In this document: positions 16,235 through 24,546 of the stretch, in pieces
Layout: each line of letters begins with the position of its first letter
Position numbering within the stretch: the stretch's first letter is position 1
Assembly: GCA_046846435.1 (NCBI GenBank)
Contig: CP128407.1
Span: 62,001 to 126,000, forward strand
Source of the DNA: Nanosynbacter sp963524495
GTDB taxonomy: Bacteria; Patescibacteriota; Saccharimonadia; Saccharimonadales; Saccharimonadaceae
DNA: 64,000 bases
Reading direction: 5' to 3'
Position numbers and translations under genes: made by a program
The notes under the pieces: model-generated
What the model was told of the DNA's origin: nothing
The model's database searches: none
Seen by the model: the letters and a program-made list of their open reading frames with translations, nothing else

Positions 16235-16603
16235 TTATTTAGTCTCTTTGGTAGCTGACTTTTTTGCGGCCGGTTTTTTGGTAGCAGTTGACTTCGCGGT
16301 GGTTTTTGCTGTTGTCTTTGCTGGAGCTTTGGCGGCTGGTTTTTTGGTCGCTTCAAGCTTAACGCCGGCTTTTTTCGCAACAGCCGAGAGGGCGCTCTTG
16401 CGCCGGGCAGCAGTATTTTTCTTCAGCAGGTTCTTCTTGACAGCGGTGTCAAGCTCACTGTGAGCAGCAGCCAGCGCCTCAGCACTCGGCTCAGCCATGA
16501 AGGCCTTGACGGCTGACTTGATGTCGCGCTTGATACCGATATTGCGCTCGCGGCGCTTTAGGGTTTGTTTGGCCCGTTTGATGGCGGATTTGATGATTGG
16601 CAT
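16235..16603 (-). CDS. rpsT: 30S ribosomal protein S20 with histone-H1-like C-terminal tail
   Basis: Residues 1-82 are a standard S20 (MPIIKSAIKRAKQTLKRRERN, in part; KSALSAVAKKAG), which binds 16S rRNA early in 30S assembly. Residues about 83-122 are an extra Lys/Ala/Thr/Pro tail made of AKTTAK-type and KKPAAK-type repeats, longer than typical S20 (~87 aa). The SD AAAGGAAA precedes the ATG. Confidence 0.93.
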   Translation of the reverse strand: MPIIKSAIKRAKQTLKRRERNIGIKRDIKSAVKAFMAEPSAEALAAAHSELDTAVKKNLLKKNTAARRKSALSAVAKKAGVKLEATKKPAAKAPAKTTAKTTAKSTATKKPAAKKSATKETK

Positions 16604-16705
16604 AGATTTCCTTTACCTCTATAAATTTGTTTCGCTAATCAAGGATGGATTATACAGAAAAACCCAATAAAAGTAAAGAGTAGCTCGCATTGACGATAAT
16701 CTATT

Positions 16706-16734
16706 GACTTTCCTGAAATGCTTATGTATAATGT
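16706..16734 (+). promoter_or_regulatory. Consensus sigma-70 promoter
   Basis: TTGACT, 17-bp spacer, TATAAT, upstream of the DHH-like gene; the leader to the ATG at 16774 is about 35 nt. Confidence 0.85.
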
Positions 16735-16773
16735 GACTCAAAGGTATAAACAAAAATAAACAGGGACACAACA

Positions 16774-18543
16774 ATGGCGAGCCAGTCACAAAAGCAGCAG
16801 ATCATTCAGAGCATCAAAGATGTGACTAATATCTTGGTGACGGTGAGCGCTGATCCATCGGTGGACGAGCTATCGGCAGCGCTGGGGCTGACAATTTTCC
16901 TGAATAAACTGGGCAAGCATGCCACGGCTGTTTTTAGTGGCAAAGTTCCGCCGGCGATTTCGTTCCTCGAGCCAGATGAGACGTTTGAGGCCACGGCGGA
17001 CAGCCTGCGTGATTTTATCATCGCGCTTGATAAGGAAAAAGCCGACCATCTGCGCTACAAGGTGGTTGATGATGCGGTGAAGATTTTTATCACACCGTAC
17101 CGGGCGACAATTACCGAGGCTGATTTAGAGTTTTCGCAGGGCGATTATAACATTGAACTGGTGCTTGCGTTGAATGTTGAGAGTCAGGATCATCTCGACA
17201 AGGCGCTGACAGCTCATGGCAAGATTTTGCATGATGCAGTGGTGTCGACGGTGACTGCTGGTATGGTGAGGAGTAGTCTCGGGACGGTTGATTGGCATGA
17301 TGATAAGGCATCAGGCGTGAGCGAGATGCTAGTTGACCTGATTGATGAGTTACGAACACCGAAAGTGACCATGGATGAGCAGATCGCAACGGCGCTACTA
17401 ACCGGTGTTGTGGCGGCGACGGAACGGTTTAGTAACAATTTAACATCGTCGCGGGTGATGACGTTGGCGGCGGAGCTGATGGCGGTTGGTGCAAACCAGC
17501 AATTGATTGCTACCAAGTTGGCTGAGGGACAGGCGATCAAAGCCGAGGAGCGCTCAGAGCTAGAGCAATCAAAGCAGGTGGCTGATGCAGCTGATGATAA
17601 GACGGATGACGACGATGGCCAGGATGGCTCTAATTTTAAGGTTGAACGGGGAAAACGCTCGAAGCCAGCTGAGTCAAAAAGAGATGATGGTGCGTTGTCA
17701 ATTAGTCATGAGCGGCGGGGTAGCCTTGATGATGTGGCCAAGCAGACTCGGGCCGAAGAGCAGGATGCAGCGGCTCGTGTGGCCACGGCGCAGCTTGATC
17801 GCCTTCGAGCAGCGTCAGTGACGAGCGGACGGAGCAGTGCGCCATCGACATCGCAACCAATCAGTGCGTCGGTGTCGGCTGAGCCAGAAACGGCCACGCC
17901 ACTACTGGGTGGAACGCTGAACGCAACGACGGAGCGGGCGGCTGAGGATAAGCGCCGCGATCTTGACACTGATCAAAACAAGACTATCTTGCATCACGGT
18001 ACCTATGTCGGTGCGTCGCGGCCGGCCCTCGGCGAATCGCCGTTGAATGCCGCCATGGGGAAGTCTGATGAACCGCCGAGCGTTGACCCGTTTGCGACCA
18101 CCAATAAAGACGAAGCGGTCATTGCCGCGCTAAAAGAGGAGACGCAGGCGCTGGCTGACAAGCAGACTCAATCTACCGCGTCGCCATCGCTGCCAGATTC
18201 TGAGCGCGACGCCCGCGCGGCAATTACCGAGGCGCTGGCTGCTGCACCGCCGCTTGAACCCGCAGCTTCGCCCGCTCCGGTAGTTTCATCTTCGCCGCTA
18301 CCGACAGTGTCGTCTGCTCCGGCTACGCTCGCTGATATTGAGTCTAATGTAATGCATGGCCTGCCACCGCTGCCTGATTTCTCTGACTTTTCAGGATCAG
18401 GCTTGCCACCGCTGCCACCAGCTCCGGTCGGTGCTGCCGATGGTGGACTGCCAGCGTTGAACACATCACCTTCAGCACCGTCCGCCTCTACACAGCCGCG
18501 CACCTTTAACCCGTCCCAATTCCAGATTCCGGGGCAAAAATAG
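16774..18543 (+). CDS. DHH-family-like protein with eroded active site and disordered tail
   Basis: 589 aa. Residues 1-255 have the order of DHH/DHHA1 phosphoesterases (NrnA/RecJ-like): VTVSADPSVDELSAALGLTIFL stands where HxxPDGDAxGSA occurs and GTVDWHDDKASGVSEML stands at the DHH motif. The metal-binding His/Asp residues are mostly missing, so a catalytically dead or altered enzyme is likely. Residues about 260-589 are Ala/Ser/Pro/Asp-rich, low complexity and probably disordered, ending in Pro-rich PLPPAPVG-type runs. No signal peptide. Function unknown; a nucleotide-binding regulator is one possibility. truB follows after 3 nt. Confidence 0.65.
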   Translation: MASQSQKQQIIQSIKDVTNILVTVSADPSVDELSAALGLTIFLNKLGKHATAVFSGKVPPAISFLEPDETFEATADSLRDFIIALDKEKADHLRYKVVDDAVKIFITPYRATITEADLEFSQGDYNIELVLALNVESQDHLDKALTAHGKILHDAVVSTVTAGMVRSSLGTVDWHDDKASGVSEMLVDLIDELRTPKVTMDEQIATALLTGVVAATERFSNNLTSSRVMTLAAELMAVGANQQLIATKLAEGQAIKAEERSELEQSKQVADAADDKTDDDDGQDGSNFKVERGKRSKPAESKRDDGALSISHERRGSLDDVAKQTRAEEQDAAARVATAQLDRLRAASVTSGRSSAPSTSQPISASVSAEPETATPLLGGTLNATTERAAEDKRRDLDTDQNKTILHHGTYVGASRPALGESPLNAAMGKSDEPPSVDPFATTNKDEAVIAALKEETQALADKQTQSTASPSLPDSERDARAAITEALAAAPPLEPAASPAPVVSSSPLPTVSSAPATLADIESNVMHGLPPLPDFSDFSGSGLPPLPPAPVGAADGGLPALNTSPSAPSASTQPRTFNPSQFQIPGQK

Positions 18544-18546
18544 CCC

Positions 18547-19203
18547 ATGGATGAGGTGCTACTCATTGATAAGCCGGCTGGCATGACGAGTTTTGGGGTG
18601 GTGGCGCGGTTGCGGCGGGTGCTCAGCCAGGCGGCGGGCAAGAAAGTGAAAGTTGGCCATACTGGTACGCTCGATCCGTTTGCTACGGGACTGATGATTA
18701 TTGTGACGGGCAAGAAGTGCCGCGAGGCTGATACCTTTACGAAGCTTGATAAGTGGTATGAAGCAGAAATCATGCTTGGCGAGATATCGACGACCGGTGA
18801 TCCTGAGGGTGAACTAACTCGCGTGTCGGCGCGGCAGCCGTCCCGTAGTGAGGTTGAAGCGGTACTCAGTATATTTGAGGGTGAAATTAAGCAGCGCCCA
18901 CCGATATTTAGCGCCATCAAGATTAATGGCCGTCGGGCCTATCAGCTGGCACGTCAGGGTCAGCCGGTCGATATGCCAGAGCGCACCGTGTCGATCTATG
19001 CCCTGGAGCTTGTCGCGTATGAGTATCCTCGTCTGGTGATTCGAGCGCATGTTTCGAGCGGTACGTACATTCGGAGCCTAGCGGTTGATATTGGTCAGAA
19101 GCTGGGAACAGGGGCCTACTGCCACCAGCTGCGCCGCCAGGCTATCGCTGAATATGACGTCGCTCAGGCAAAACCATTAGCGGATTTTGGGATTTCGTCT
19201 TGA
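18547..19203 (+). CDS. truB: tRNA pseudouridine-55 synthase
   Basis: 218 aa. The catalytic Asp is in GHTGTLDPFATGLMIIV (about 39-55), preceded by LLIDKPAGMTSFGVV; RPPIFSAIKINGRRAYQLAR and SSGTYIRSLAVDIG are the RNA-binding/family motifs. It makes the universal T-loop pseudouridine. The C-terminal PUA domain present in longer TruB proteins is missing. It directly follows the DHH-like gene. Confidence 0.95.
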   Translation: MDEVLLIDKPAGMTSFGVVARLRRVLSQAAGKKVKVGHTGTLDPFATGLMIIVTGKKCREADTFTKLDKWYEAEIMLGEISTTGDPEGELTRVSARQPSRSEVEAVLSIFEGEIKQRPPIFSAIKINGRRAYQLARQGQPVDMPERTVSIYALELVAYEYPRLVIRAHVSSGTYIRSLAVDIGQKLGTGAYCHQLRRQAIAEYDVAQAKPLADFGISS

Positions 19204-19205
19204 AG

Positions 19206-19214
19206 TGCTATTAT
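19206..19214 (+). promoter_or_regulatory. Extended -10 of the lone pilin gene
   Basis: TGc-TATTAT six bases before the ATG at 19221; it overlaps the last codon region and stop of truB. Confidence 0.6.
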
Positions 19215-19220
19215 CAAAGC

Positions 19221-19715
19221 ATGGGTAGGCAGACAGGTTTTACAATCGTTGAACTATTAATTGTGATGGTCGTGATCGCGATTTTGGCAACCATCGGTAT
19301 TGTGGCGTATTCGGGCGTGCGCCAGGACGCTACCGATACCAAGATCCGTTCCATCGTCAAGATCGCTGGGGACGCGCTGCAGATATATGATACACAGAAG
19401 CGAACGCTGCCGTCAGGACAGGGGACGTTCAACAACGCTAATAGCGTTGACTCACTTGTACCACAGTATATCCAGCCGGGGTATCGCGAGGGTGTCAGCA
19501 GCAAGAACGCGTCAAATCCGAACGATATTTTTGTCTGGTATCCGTGCAAAGATACCTCCGGCAAGGTAACAGGTATCGCGGTATTTGCGGCTCTTAATTC
19601 CGCCAAGCCGCAGGAGTCGGCTCAGGTTAATGCGGTCAAGGCGACCTGTAACATTCCGGGCGCCGCCGTGCCGACCACCGGTAATCCAGCGTATAATTAC
19701 GTGCAGACATTTTAG
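19221..19715 (+). CDS. Type IV pilin-like protein outside the main pilus locus
   Basis: 164 aa. Short basic leader MGRQTG then the prepilin cleavage site G|FTIVELLIVMVVIAILATIG with Glu at +5 and a hydrophobic helix, processed by PilD (48408-49274) and assembled by the 41-47 kb machinery. The C-terminal domain has two Cys (WYPCKDTSG, VKATCNIPG) that likely form the pilin D-loop disulfide. The start is moved to 19221 because an extended -10 lies inside the longer frame. Confidence 0.85.
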   Translation: MGRQTGFTIVELLIVMVVIAILATIGIVAYSGVRQDATDTKIRSIVKIAGDALQIYDTQKRTLPSGQGTFNNANSVDSLVPQYIQPGYREGVSSKNASNPNDIFVWYPCKDTSGKVTGIAVFAALNSAKPQESAQVNAVKATCNIPGAAVPTTGNPAYNYVQTF

Positions 19716-19767
19716 CAAATGCGGCTGATTTGCGTTTTTAGCGTAGCATTGGTATAATGACGAGGCT

Positions 19768-20034
19768 ATGATTAGCAAAGACGATAAAGCGAAAGCAATT
19801 GCTTTGACTCAGGTCAACAAGGACGACGTCGGCAGCCCGCAGGCGCAGGTGTCGATCTTGACGGCTCGTATCAAAGAGGTCACCAAGCACCTGAAGGCGA
19901 ATAAGCACGACTTCATGGCGCGCCGTGGCTTAATCCAGATGGTTGGCAAGCGCAAGCGCCTGCTCAGATACCTGGAGCGAACTGATTTTGAGAGTTATAA
20001 AGCGGTTGTGGCTGCCCTGGGTCTGCGTAAATAG
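19768..20034 (+). CDS. rpsO: 30S ribosomal protein S15
   Basis: 88 aa, normal length. GSPQAQVSILTARIKEVTKHL, KHDFMARRGLIQMVGKRKRLL and the YLERTDFESYKAVVAALGLR end are diagnostic; binds the 16S central domain. TGg-TATAAT (19750-19758) is nine bases from the ATG. In many bacteria rpsO precedes pnp; here they are separated by the sortase and two accessory genes. Confidence 0.96.
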   Translation: MISKDDKAKAIALTQVNKDDVGSPQAQVSILTARIKEVTKHLKANKHDFMARRGLIQMVGKRKRLLRYLERTDFESYKAVVAALGLRK

Positions 20035-20055
20035 TCGCGCCGGGTAGTTGTACGG

Positions 20056-20090
20056 ATATCCACCTTGATATATCACGAGGTGGGTATTTT
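20056..20090 (+). terminator. Terminator after rpsO
   Basis: ATATCCACCT pairs with AGGTGGGTAT around a 12-nt interior and is followed by TTT; convergent with the sortase gene. Confidence 0.7.
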
Positions 20091-20093
20091 GAT

Positions 20094-20687
20094 TTAACGT
20101 GGTGTAGCTACAAAAACCGTCCGGCCGTCAGCTGCGCCGCCAAGCGTGCATGAATAGAGGGTGAGCTGTGGCTTGTTGGTTCGGTTTTCGATGTGGACGG
20201 CATCTGGCTTGACATCAAATAGCCGGGATATGACATAGGTGTAGCGCTTGCCGTGGTAGTCAATGATTATTTCATCGCCAATGCGTAGCTTATCAATGTT
20301 GTAGAATGGTGATTTTTGGATGGTTTGCTGCGGTGTCAGGCCCATGATAAATCGGTGGGCCGACAAGACGAAGTTGCCGCCGTCGACTGGATTGCCATTC
20401 TCTGGCCGACGCCACCACGCACCCCGCTCCATAGTTTCGGTGCCGCCAGTAGCGTACGGCACGTTAATGTCAATTTTGGGGATGTAGAGACGGTCCTCGG
20501 TGATCTTGGTTTCTGGCGTAGCGGCGAGAAGCTGGGTGGTTTGGTTGCGCGTTGGGTTAATGAGCTGGGCGCGAAAGAATGGACTAAACGCCGTGATGAG
20601 TGTGTAGCCGCCGCCAGCGAGCATAATGATAGCCAGACTCACACTGAGCCATCGGCGGCGGTTCTTGGCGTGGATTATCTGCTTCAC
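20094..20687 (-). CDS. Sortase (class D/E-like)
   Basis: 197 aa with one N-terminal membrane helix (LSVSLAIIMLAGGGYTLITA, about 14-33). Catalytic residues are all visible: His in FVLSAHRF (about 111), Cys in LTLYSCT (about 179) and Arg in DGRTVF (about 188). Transpeptidase that joins sorting-signal proteins to cell wall or to each other. No protein in this window ends in a clear LPxTG-type signal with membrane helix and basic tail, so its substrate lies elsewhere or the motif is atypical. Start is GTG at 20687; TGc-TACAAT (complement of 20694-20702) is six bases upstream. Confidence 0.88.
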   Translation of the reverse strand: MKQIIHAKNRRRWLSVSLAIIMLAGGGYTLITAFSPFFRAQLINPTRNQTTQLLAATPETKITEDRLYIPKIDINVPYATGGTETMERGAWWRRPENGNPVDGGNFVLSAHRFIMGLTPQQTIQKSPFYNIDKLRIGDEIIIDYHGKRYTYVISRLFDVKPDAVHIENRTNKPQLTLYSCTLGGAADGRTVFVATPR

Positions 20688-20809
20688 TTGTTAATTGTAG
20701 CATGGGCGTATCAGCCTAGCAGCATGAGCCGTTGTTTTATTGGGATGAGCCGATCTGTTTTTTGGGGTGCTGTTTGACTTTTTATAGTTTTTATGCTAAA
20801 TTACAGAGT

Positions 20810-21439
20810 ATGAATGAATACGCACCGCGGGCTAATAAACTACCACCGCTAGATGTGGCTAAACAAGTTGCGAATATTAGCGATATTATGGTTGCTGTTA
20901 GGGAGCAGGTTGGTCCGTCTGGTGAATGGTTGAACAATGACTTAGTGCATATCGAGGGGCAGCTAGACTCAGAATTACGCGCTAATGACCATGGTTCTAG
21001 GTTTACGAATGCGGATGACTTTTGGAAAAACGGTATGGATCCGTCGCGAGCAAATTCGTCGCAAGACGGCTCTGATGCGTCTGAAAAACTGCCGAGTAAA
21101 TTTGTCAATAATTTTTGGCAGTACTTCTTTCCGGATAAAATGTTTGAGAAGGATGAGCTGTTGGGCTCGGTTGTGCTAAGCAAACCACCGCGACAACGGT
21201 TGAAGCTGGCGGGAGGAGAGCTCCTCACATCGGTTCAGCAGTTGTTTGGGACGTTATTTGAGAATACCAATATTGATAGCCACAAACTTGTTACCCTGGA
21301 GTCAGCAGCCGGTGAAGAGCACCTTACCGATCTTAAGGAGGCAATGTTTATGCTCTATGTGCTGGCACTACATACGGTTACTCAACAAGATGCTGCTGGG
21401 GCTGGGTGTCCGAGCGCACATGCTTATTTATGTCTGTAG
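20810..21439 (+). CDS. Hypothetical protein, partner of the following lipoprotein-like gene
   Basis: 209 aa, no membrane segment and no recognised domain; acidic, with a short Pro-rich start. The ATG at 20810 is chosen over an upstream codon because TTGACT (20774-20779), a 17-bp spacer and TGc-TAAATT end seven bases before it. Nine bases separate it from the next gene, so the two form an operon. Confidence 0.55.
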   Translation: MNEYAPRANKLPPLDVAKQVANISDIMVAVREQVGPSGEWLNNDLVHIEGQLDSELRANDHGSRFTNADDFWKNGMDPSRANSSQDGSDASEKLPSKFVNNFWQYFFPDKMFEKDELLGSVVLSKPPRQRLKLAGGELLTSVQQLFGTLFENTNIDSHKLVTLESAAGEEHLTDLKEAMFMLYVLALHTVTQQDAAGAGCPSAHAYLCL

Positions 21440-21448
21440 GAGCTTCAT

Positions 21449-22243
21449 ATGACGAGTCATGAACAATCGGAAAAAAAGAGTCCAATAAGTCGGCGCGGTC
21501 TATTATGTGGTGCGGTTGGGACAGCGGCGGCTATAGCTGGTGGGTTACTTATGAACTGTGGCGATGAAAGTCAACGGATACTATCGGTAGAGACGAATGC
21601 TTCAAAGCTTGATCTTGATTGGGCGTATGAGATATATGGCCAAGCCCGTGATATGTTTCGGCAATGTATTGAGGAGGCGCCCGTGTTTACGAGTGAGATA
21701 CCGCCGATATTGCCACCGCCCACGTCGGTATCTGTCTCTCGAGACGGAGGTAGGCGTGGTTTTATGACGGGGGGTGCGCTACTTCGTAAGGCCGGTCATT
21801 CTGAGCGAGCAGTGATAGGCACGGGAGTCTCTTCGGATTTGGGTGATGATAGTAGGGTGCGCATAGCCGTCGCGTTTGAATTGTTGGCAGGTAAGCCCGA
21901 AGCTAAGATTGCTGAGCTGATGGCGGTTTGGGGAGTATCGAGGCGAGGGTTACCGACAGAACGTGCCTTTCGGAATATACTGTATGAAATTGATCCGGAA
22001 GAGCTGATGCTATCCTTTGTGCCAGTATCTCAGAGGCAACCGACAGCGCCAACTAGTGAGCAGCCGTATGAGTGGACTGCTATGCTGCCGGGAATGGAGA
22101 GTTTTAATGTGATACAACAAGTCATTGGTGCGGCTGGCGGTAGCTCACCGGAAGTGTTGTTACCAACGCCAAAGGTTTTGGACCGAGTAAGTGAGCAGCT
22201 CGCTGCGGTTCGGGATGCGTTCGGTCGAGCTGGCTTCCTCTAA
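21449..22243 (+). CDS. Exported protein with twin-arginine-like and lipobox-like N-terminus
   Basis: 264 aa. The N-terminus reads SPISRRGLLCGAVGTAAAIAGG followed by LLMNCG (quoted in parts): twin Arg, hydrophobic Ala/Gly stretch and a Cys in lipobox position, so the protein could be a Tat-exported lipoprotein. The remainder (about 35-264) is soluble with no known domain; a PILPPPTSV stretch and a FMTGGALLRKAGHSERAV segment stand out. An SD-like GTAGGAG lies 7 nt upstream. Whether this genome has Tat translocase cannot be seen here. Confidence 0.5.
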   Translation: MTSHEQSEKKSPISRRGLLCGAVGTAAAIAGGLLMNCGDESQRILSVETNASKLDLDWAYEIYGQARDMFRQCIEEAPVFTSEIPPILPPPTSVSVSRDGGRRGFMTGGALLRKAGHSERAVIGTGVSSDLGDDSRVRIAVAFELLAGKPEAKIAELMAVWGVSRRGLPTERAFRNILYEIDPEELMLSFVPVSQRQPTAPTSEQPYEWTAMLPGMESFNVIQQVIGAAGGSSPEVLLPTPKVLDRVSEQLAAVRDAFGRAGFL

Positions 22244-22257
22244 AGCGTGCGGCCCTG

Positions 22258-22370
22258 TGATATAATAGAAAGCGCGAATATAACCCGCAGACGGTGATGG
22301 ATGTGTGGTGTGTTGATAGTAAACCGGCACGCATACACCTGTTACTGTCTTTGCGAGAAAGAGAGGATCT
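22258..22370 (+). promoter_or_regulatory. pnp promoter and structured 5' leader
   Basis: TGa-TATAAT at 22258-22266, then ~100 nt of leader before the ATG. GGTGTGT pairs with GCATACACC, and flanking AGACGGT pairs with ACTGTCT (one G-U), giving a long stem-loop upstream of the SD GAGAGGA. The placement recalls the RNase-processed autoregulatory leader of enterobacterial pnp; function here is inference. Confidence 0.5.
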
Positions 22371-24488
22371 ATGGCAATTATTAACCCGAGCGGCAAGGAG
22401 ATTTTTAGCGTTACCACCGAGCTGTGCGGCCGGCCGCTGACGCTGGAGGTCAACCGTGTTGGTTTTCGGACGACTGGTAGCGTGCTGGTGCGCTATGGCG
22501 ATACGGTGGTGCTGGGCAGTGCCCAGGTAGGCAGCCGGCCAGTGCAGCTGGATTATTTCCCGCTGTCGATTGATTATGAAGAACGGTTTTATGCGGCGGG
22601 TAAAATTTCTGGTTCGCGGTTTATCAAGCGCGAGGGTCGGCCGAGCGACGAGGCGGTGCTAATCGGCCGGTTAATCGACCGTCCGATTCGGCCGCTGTTT
22701 CCAAAGGGCTACCGCCAGGAAGTGCAAGTCGTGGCGACGGTGCTGAGCATGGATCCGGATTTCCGCCCGGACGTGGTGGCGATGATTGCGGCGTCGAGCG
22801 CCCTGATGCTGACCGGGACGCCGTTTGACGGTCCGGTGGCGGGCTTGCGGGTGGGCCGCGTGAATGGCGAGTTTAAGGCCTTTTTGACGCCCGAGGAACG
22901 TGAGCAATCTGATTTGGATCTAGTAGTGGCCGGTATTGCCAGTGGCATCACTATGGTGGAGGCTGGTGCCAAGGAAGTGTCAGAAGAGGTGATCGTCGAT
23001 GCCATGGCCTGGGCGCACCAGATGATGCAGCCAGCGATTCAGCTGCAGCGTGAGCTAGCTGCCAAAGTTGCGCCAACTCCGCAAGAATACGAATTAGTTT
23101 TACCTGATGAAGCAATTCAGCAGACGGCTGATGAGTGGGTTGACGGTAAATTAGGCGAGAAAATCCGCCGGCCGTATCCAGAGCGCAACGAAGTGGTTAA
23201 TGAGATTCGCTGGGCATTCCACGAAGCGATGGCCGAAAAGTTGGGTTTGAGTGCTGAGGAATATAGCGAGGTGCGCGACGAGTACGATGAAGCATTTACC
23301 TTGGCATTGCACAAAGATGTGCGCCGCGGTATCGTCGAGGACGGCAAGCGCCCGGATGGTCGCGCTTTGACAGAAATCCGTCCGTTAAGCTCAGAGGTTG
23401 GTTTGCTGCCGCGAGCGCACGGTTCGAGCTTGTTTACTCGCGGCGTGACTCAAGGCATGAATATTGTGACTTTGGCGCCGCTGAGTTACGCGCAGCTGGT
23501 TGATACTATGGAGGTTAATGATGGCGAGCGGCGCTACATGCATCATTACAATGCGCCGGGCTATACGGTTGGCGAGGTTAAGCGGATGGGCAGCCCGGGC
23601 CGGCGCGAAATTGGCCACGGCTACTTGGCGGAGCGCGCCTTGACGCCAGTATTGCCGAGCGAAGAAGACTTCCCGTATGCCATTCGCAGCGTTACCGAAA
23701 TTATGAGCCAGAACGGTTCGACGTCGATGGCAGCGACCTGTTCGAGCTGTCTGGCGCTGATGGATGCTGGTGTGCCTCTCTCGGCACCGGTTAGCGGCAT
23801 TGCCATGGGTCTGATGATGGACGGTGATACGCCATACGTATTGAGCGACATTGCCGATGCTGAGGATTTTGCTGGTGATATGGATTTCAAGGTGACTGGT
23901 ACAGCCAAGGGTATCACGGCGCTGCAGATGGATATGAAAGTGCATGGCTTGCCGGTGGCGGTGCTGCGCCAAGCGATTGAGCAGAGTAAGGCTGGCCGGG
24001 CATTTATCCTTGACCATATGCTAAGTATTTTGCCAGCGCCGCGCGAAACACTTAGCCCGTACGCGCCGCGGATTGAAAAGCTAAAAATTGATCCAGATAA
24101 AATTGGCGCGGTCATCGGCAAGGGCGGCGAGGTGATTAACAAGATTACCAGCGAGACCGGTGCTGAGGTTGATATTAAGGAAGACGGCTTGATTACCATC
24201 GCCAGTCCGAACGGTGCATCGATCAAGAAAGCGCTCAACTGGATTAAAAGCCTGGTTGAAGAGCCAGAAGTTGGCAAAATCTACGAAGGCAAGGTGGTCA
24301 GTATCAAAGATTTCGGAGCGTTTGTGAATATTCTGCCGGGGATTGACGGGATGGTGCATATCTCGAAGCTGGCCGATCACCGCGTGGCTAAGGTGACGGA
24401 TGTGGTCAAGGAAGGACAAACCGTTCGCGTGAAAATCACCGGTATCGATGAACGCGGTAAAATTAACTTGACGATGATCGGGTTGTAA
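22371..24488 (+). CDS. pnp: Polynucleotide phosphorylase
   Basis: 705 aa. Two RNase PH domains (N-terminal through FPLSIDYEERFYAAGKI; second with the catalytic stretch SVTEIMSQNGSTSMAATCS and DGDTPYVLSDIADAEDFAGDMDFKV), an all-helical linker, then KH (IGAVIGKGGEVINKITSETG, about 583-602) and S1 (GKVVSIKDFGAFVNILPGIDG) RNA-binding domains. Phosphorolytic 3'-5' RNA decay in the degradosome context with RNase J encoded 1.7 kb downstream. Normal domain set and length. Confidence 0.97.
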   Translation: MAIINPSGKEIFSVTTELCGRPLTLEVNRVGFRTTGSVLVRYGDTVVLGSAQVGSRPVQLDYFPLSIDYEERFYAAGKISGSRFIKREGRPSDEAVLIGRLIDRPIRPLFPKGYRQEVQVVATVLSMDPDFRPDVVAMIAASSALMLTGTPFDGPVAGLRVGRVNGEFKAFLTPEEREQSDLDLVVAGIASGITMVEAGAKEVSEEVIVDAMAWAHQMMQPAIQLQRELAAKVAPTPQEYELVLPDEAIQQTADEWVDGKLGEKIRRPYPERNEVVNEIRWAFHEAMAEKLGLSAEEYSEVRDEYDEAFTLALHKDVRRGIVEDGKRPDGRALTEIRPLSSEVGLLPRAHGSSLFTRGVTQGMNIVTLAPLSYAQLVDTMEVNDGERRYMHHYNAPGYTVGEVKRMGSPGRREIGHGYLAERALTPVLPSEEDFPYAIRSVTEIMSQNGSTSMAATCSSCLALMDAGVPLSAPVSGIAMGLMMDGDTPYVLSDIADAEDFAGDMDFKVTGTAKGITALQMDMKVHGLPVAVLRQAIEQSKAGRAFILDHMLSILPAPRETLSPYAPRIEKLKIDPDKIGAVIGKGGEVINKITSETGAEVDIKEDGLITIASPNGASIKKALNWIKSLVEEPEVGKIYEGKVVSIKDFGAFVNILPGIDGMVHISKLADHRVAKVTDVVKEGQTVRVKITGIDERGKINLTMIGL

Positions 24489-24546
24489 CTTTTGCTTTTT
24501 AGCAAAATACGATACAATGAGAACGTAAGAGTAATTGAGGGGGATT

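Noticed and set aside
18168..18920. 250-codon open frame on the minus strand
   Set aside because: Gly/Ser-rich shadow of the repetitive tail of the DHH-like gene and truB.
23391..24277. Long minus-strand frames opposite pnp
   Set aside because: Mirror of a strongly biased coding strand; pnp is certain.
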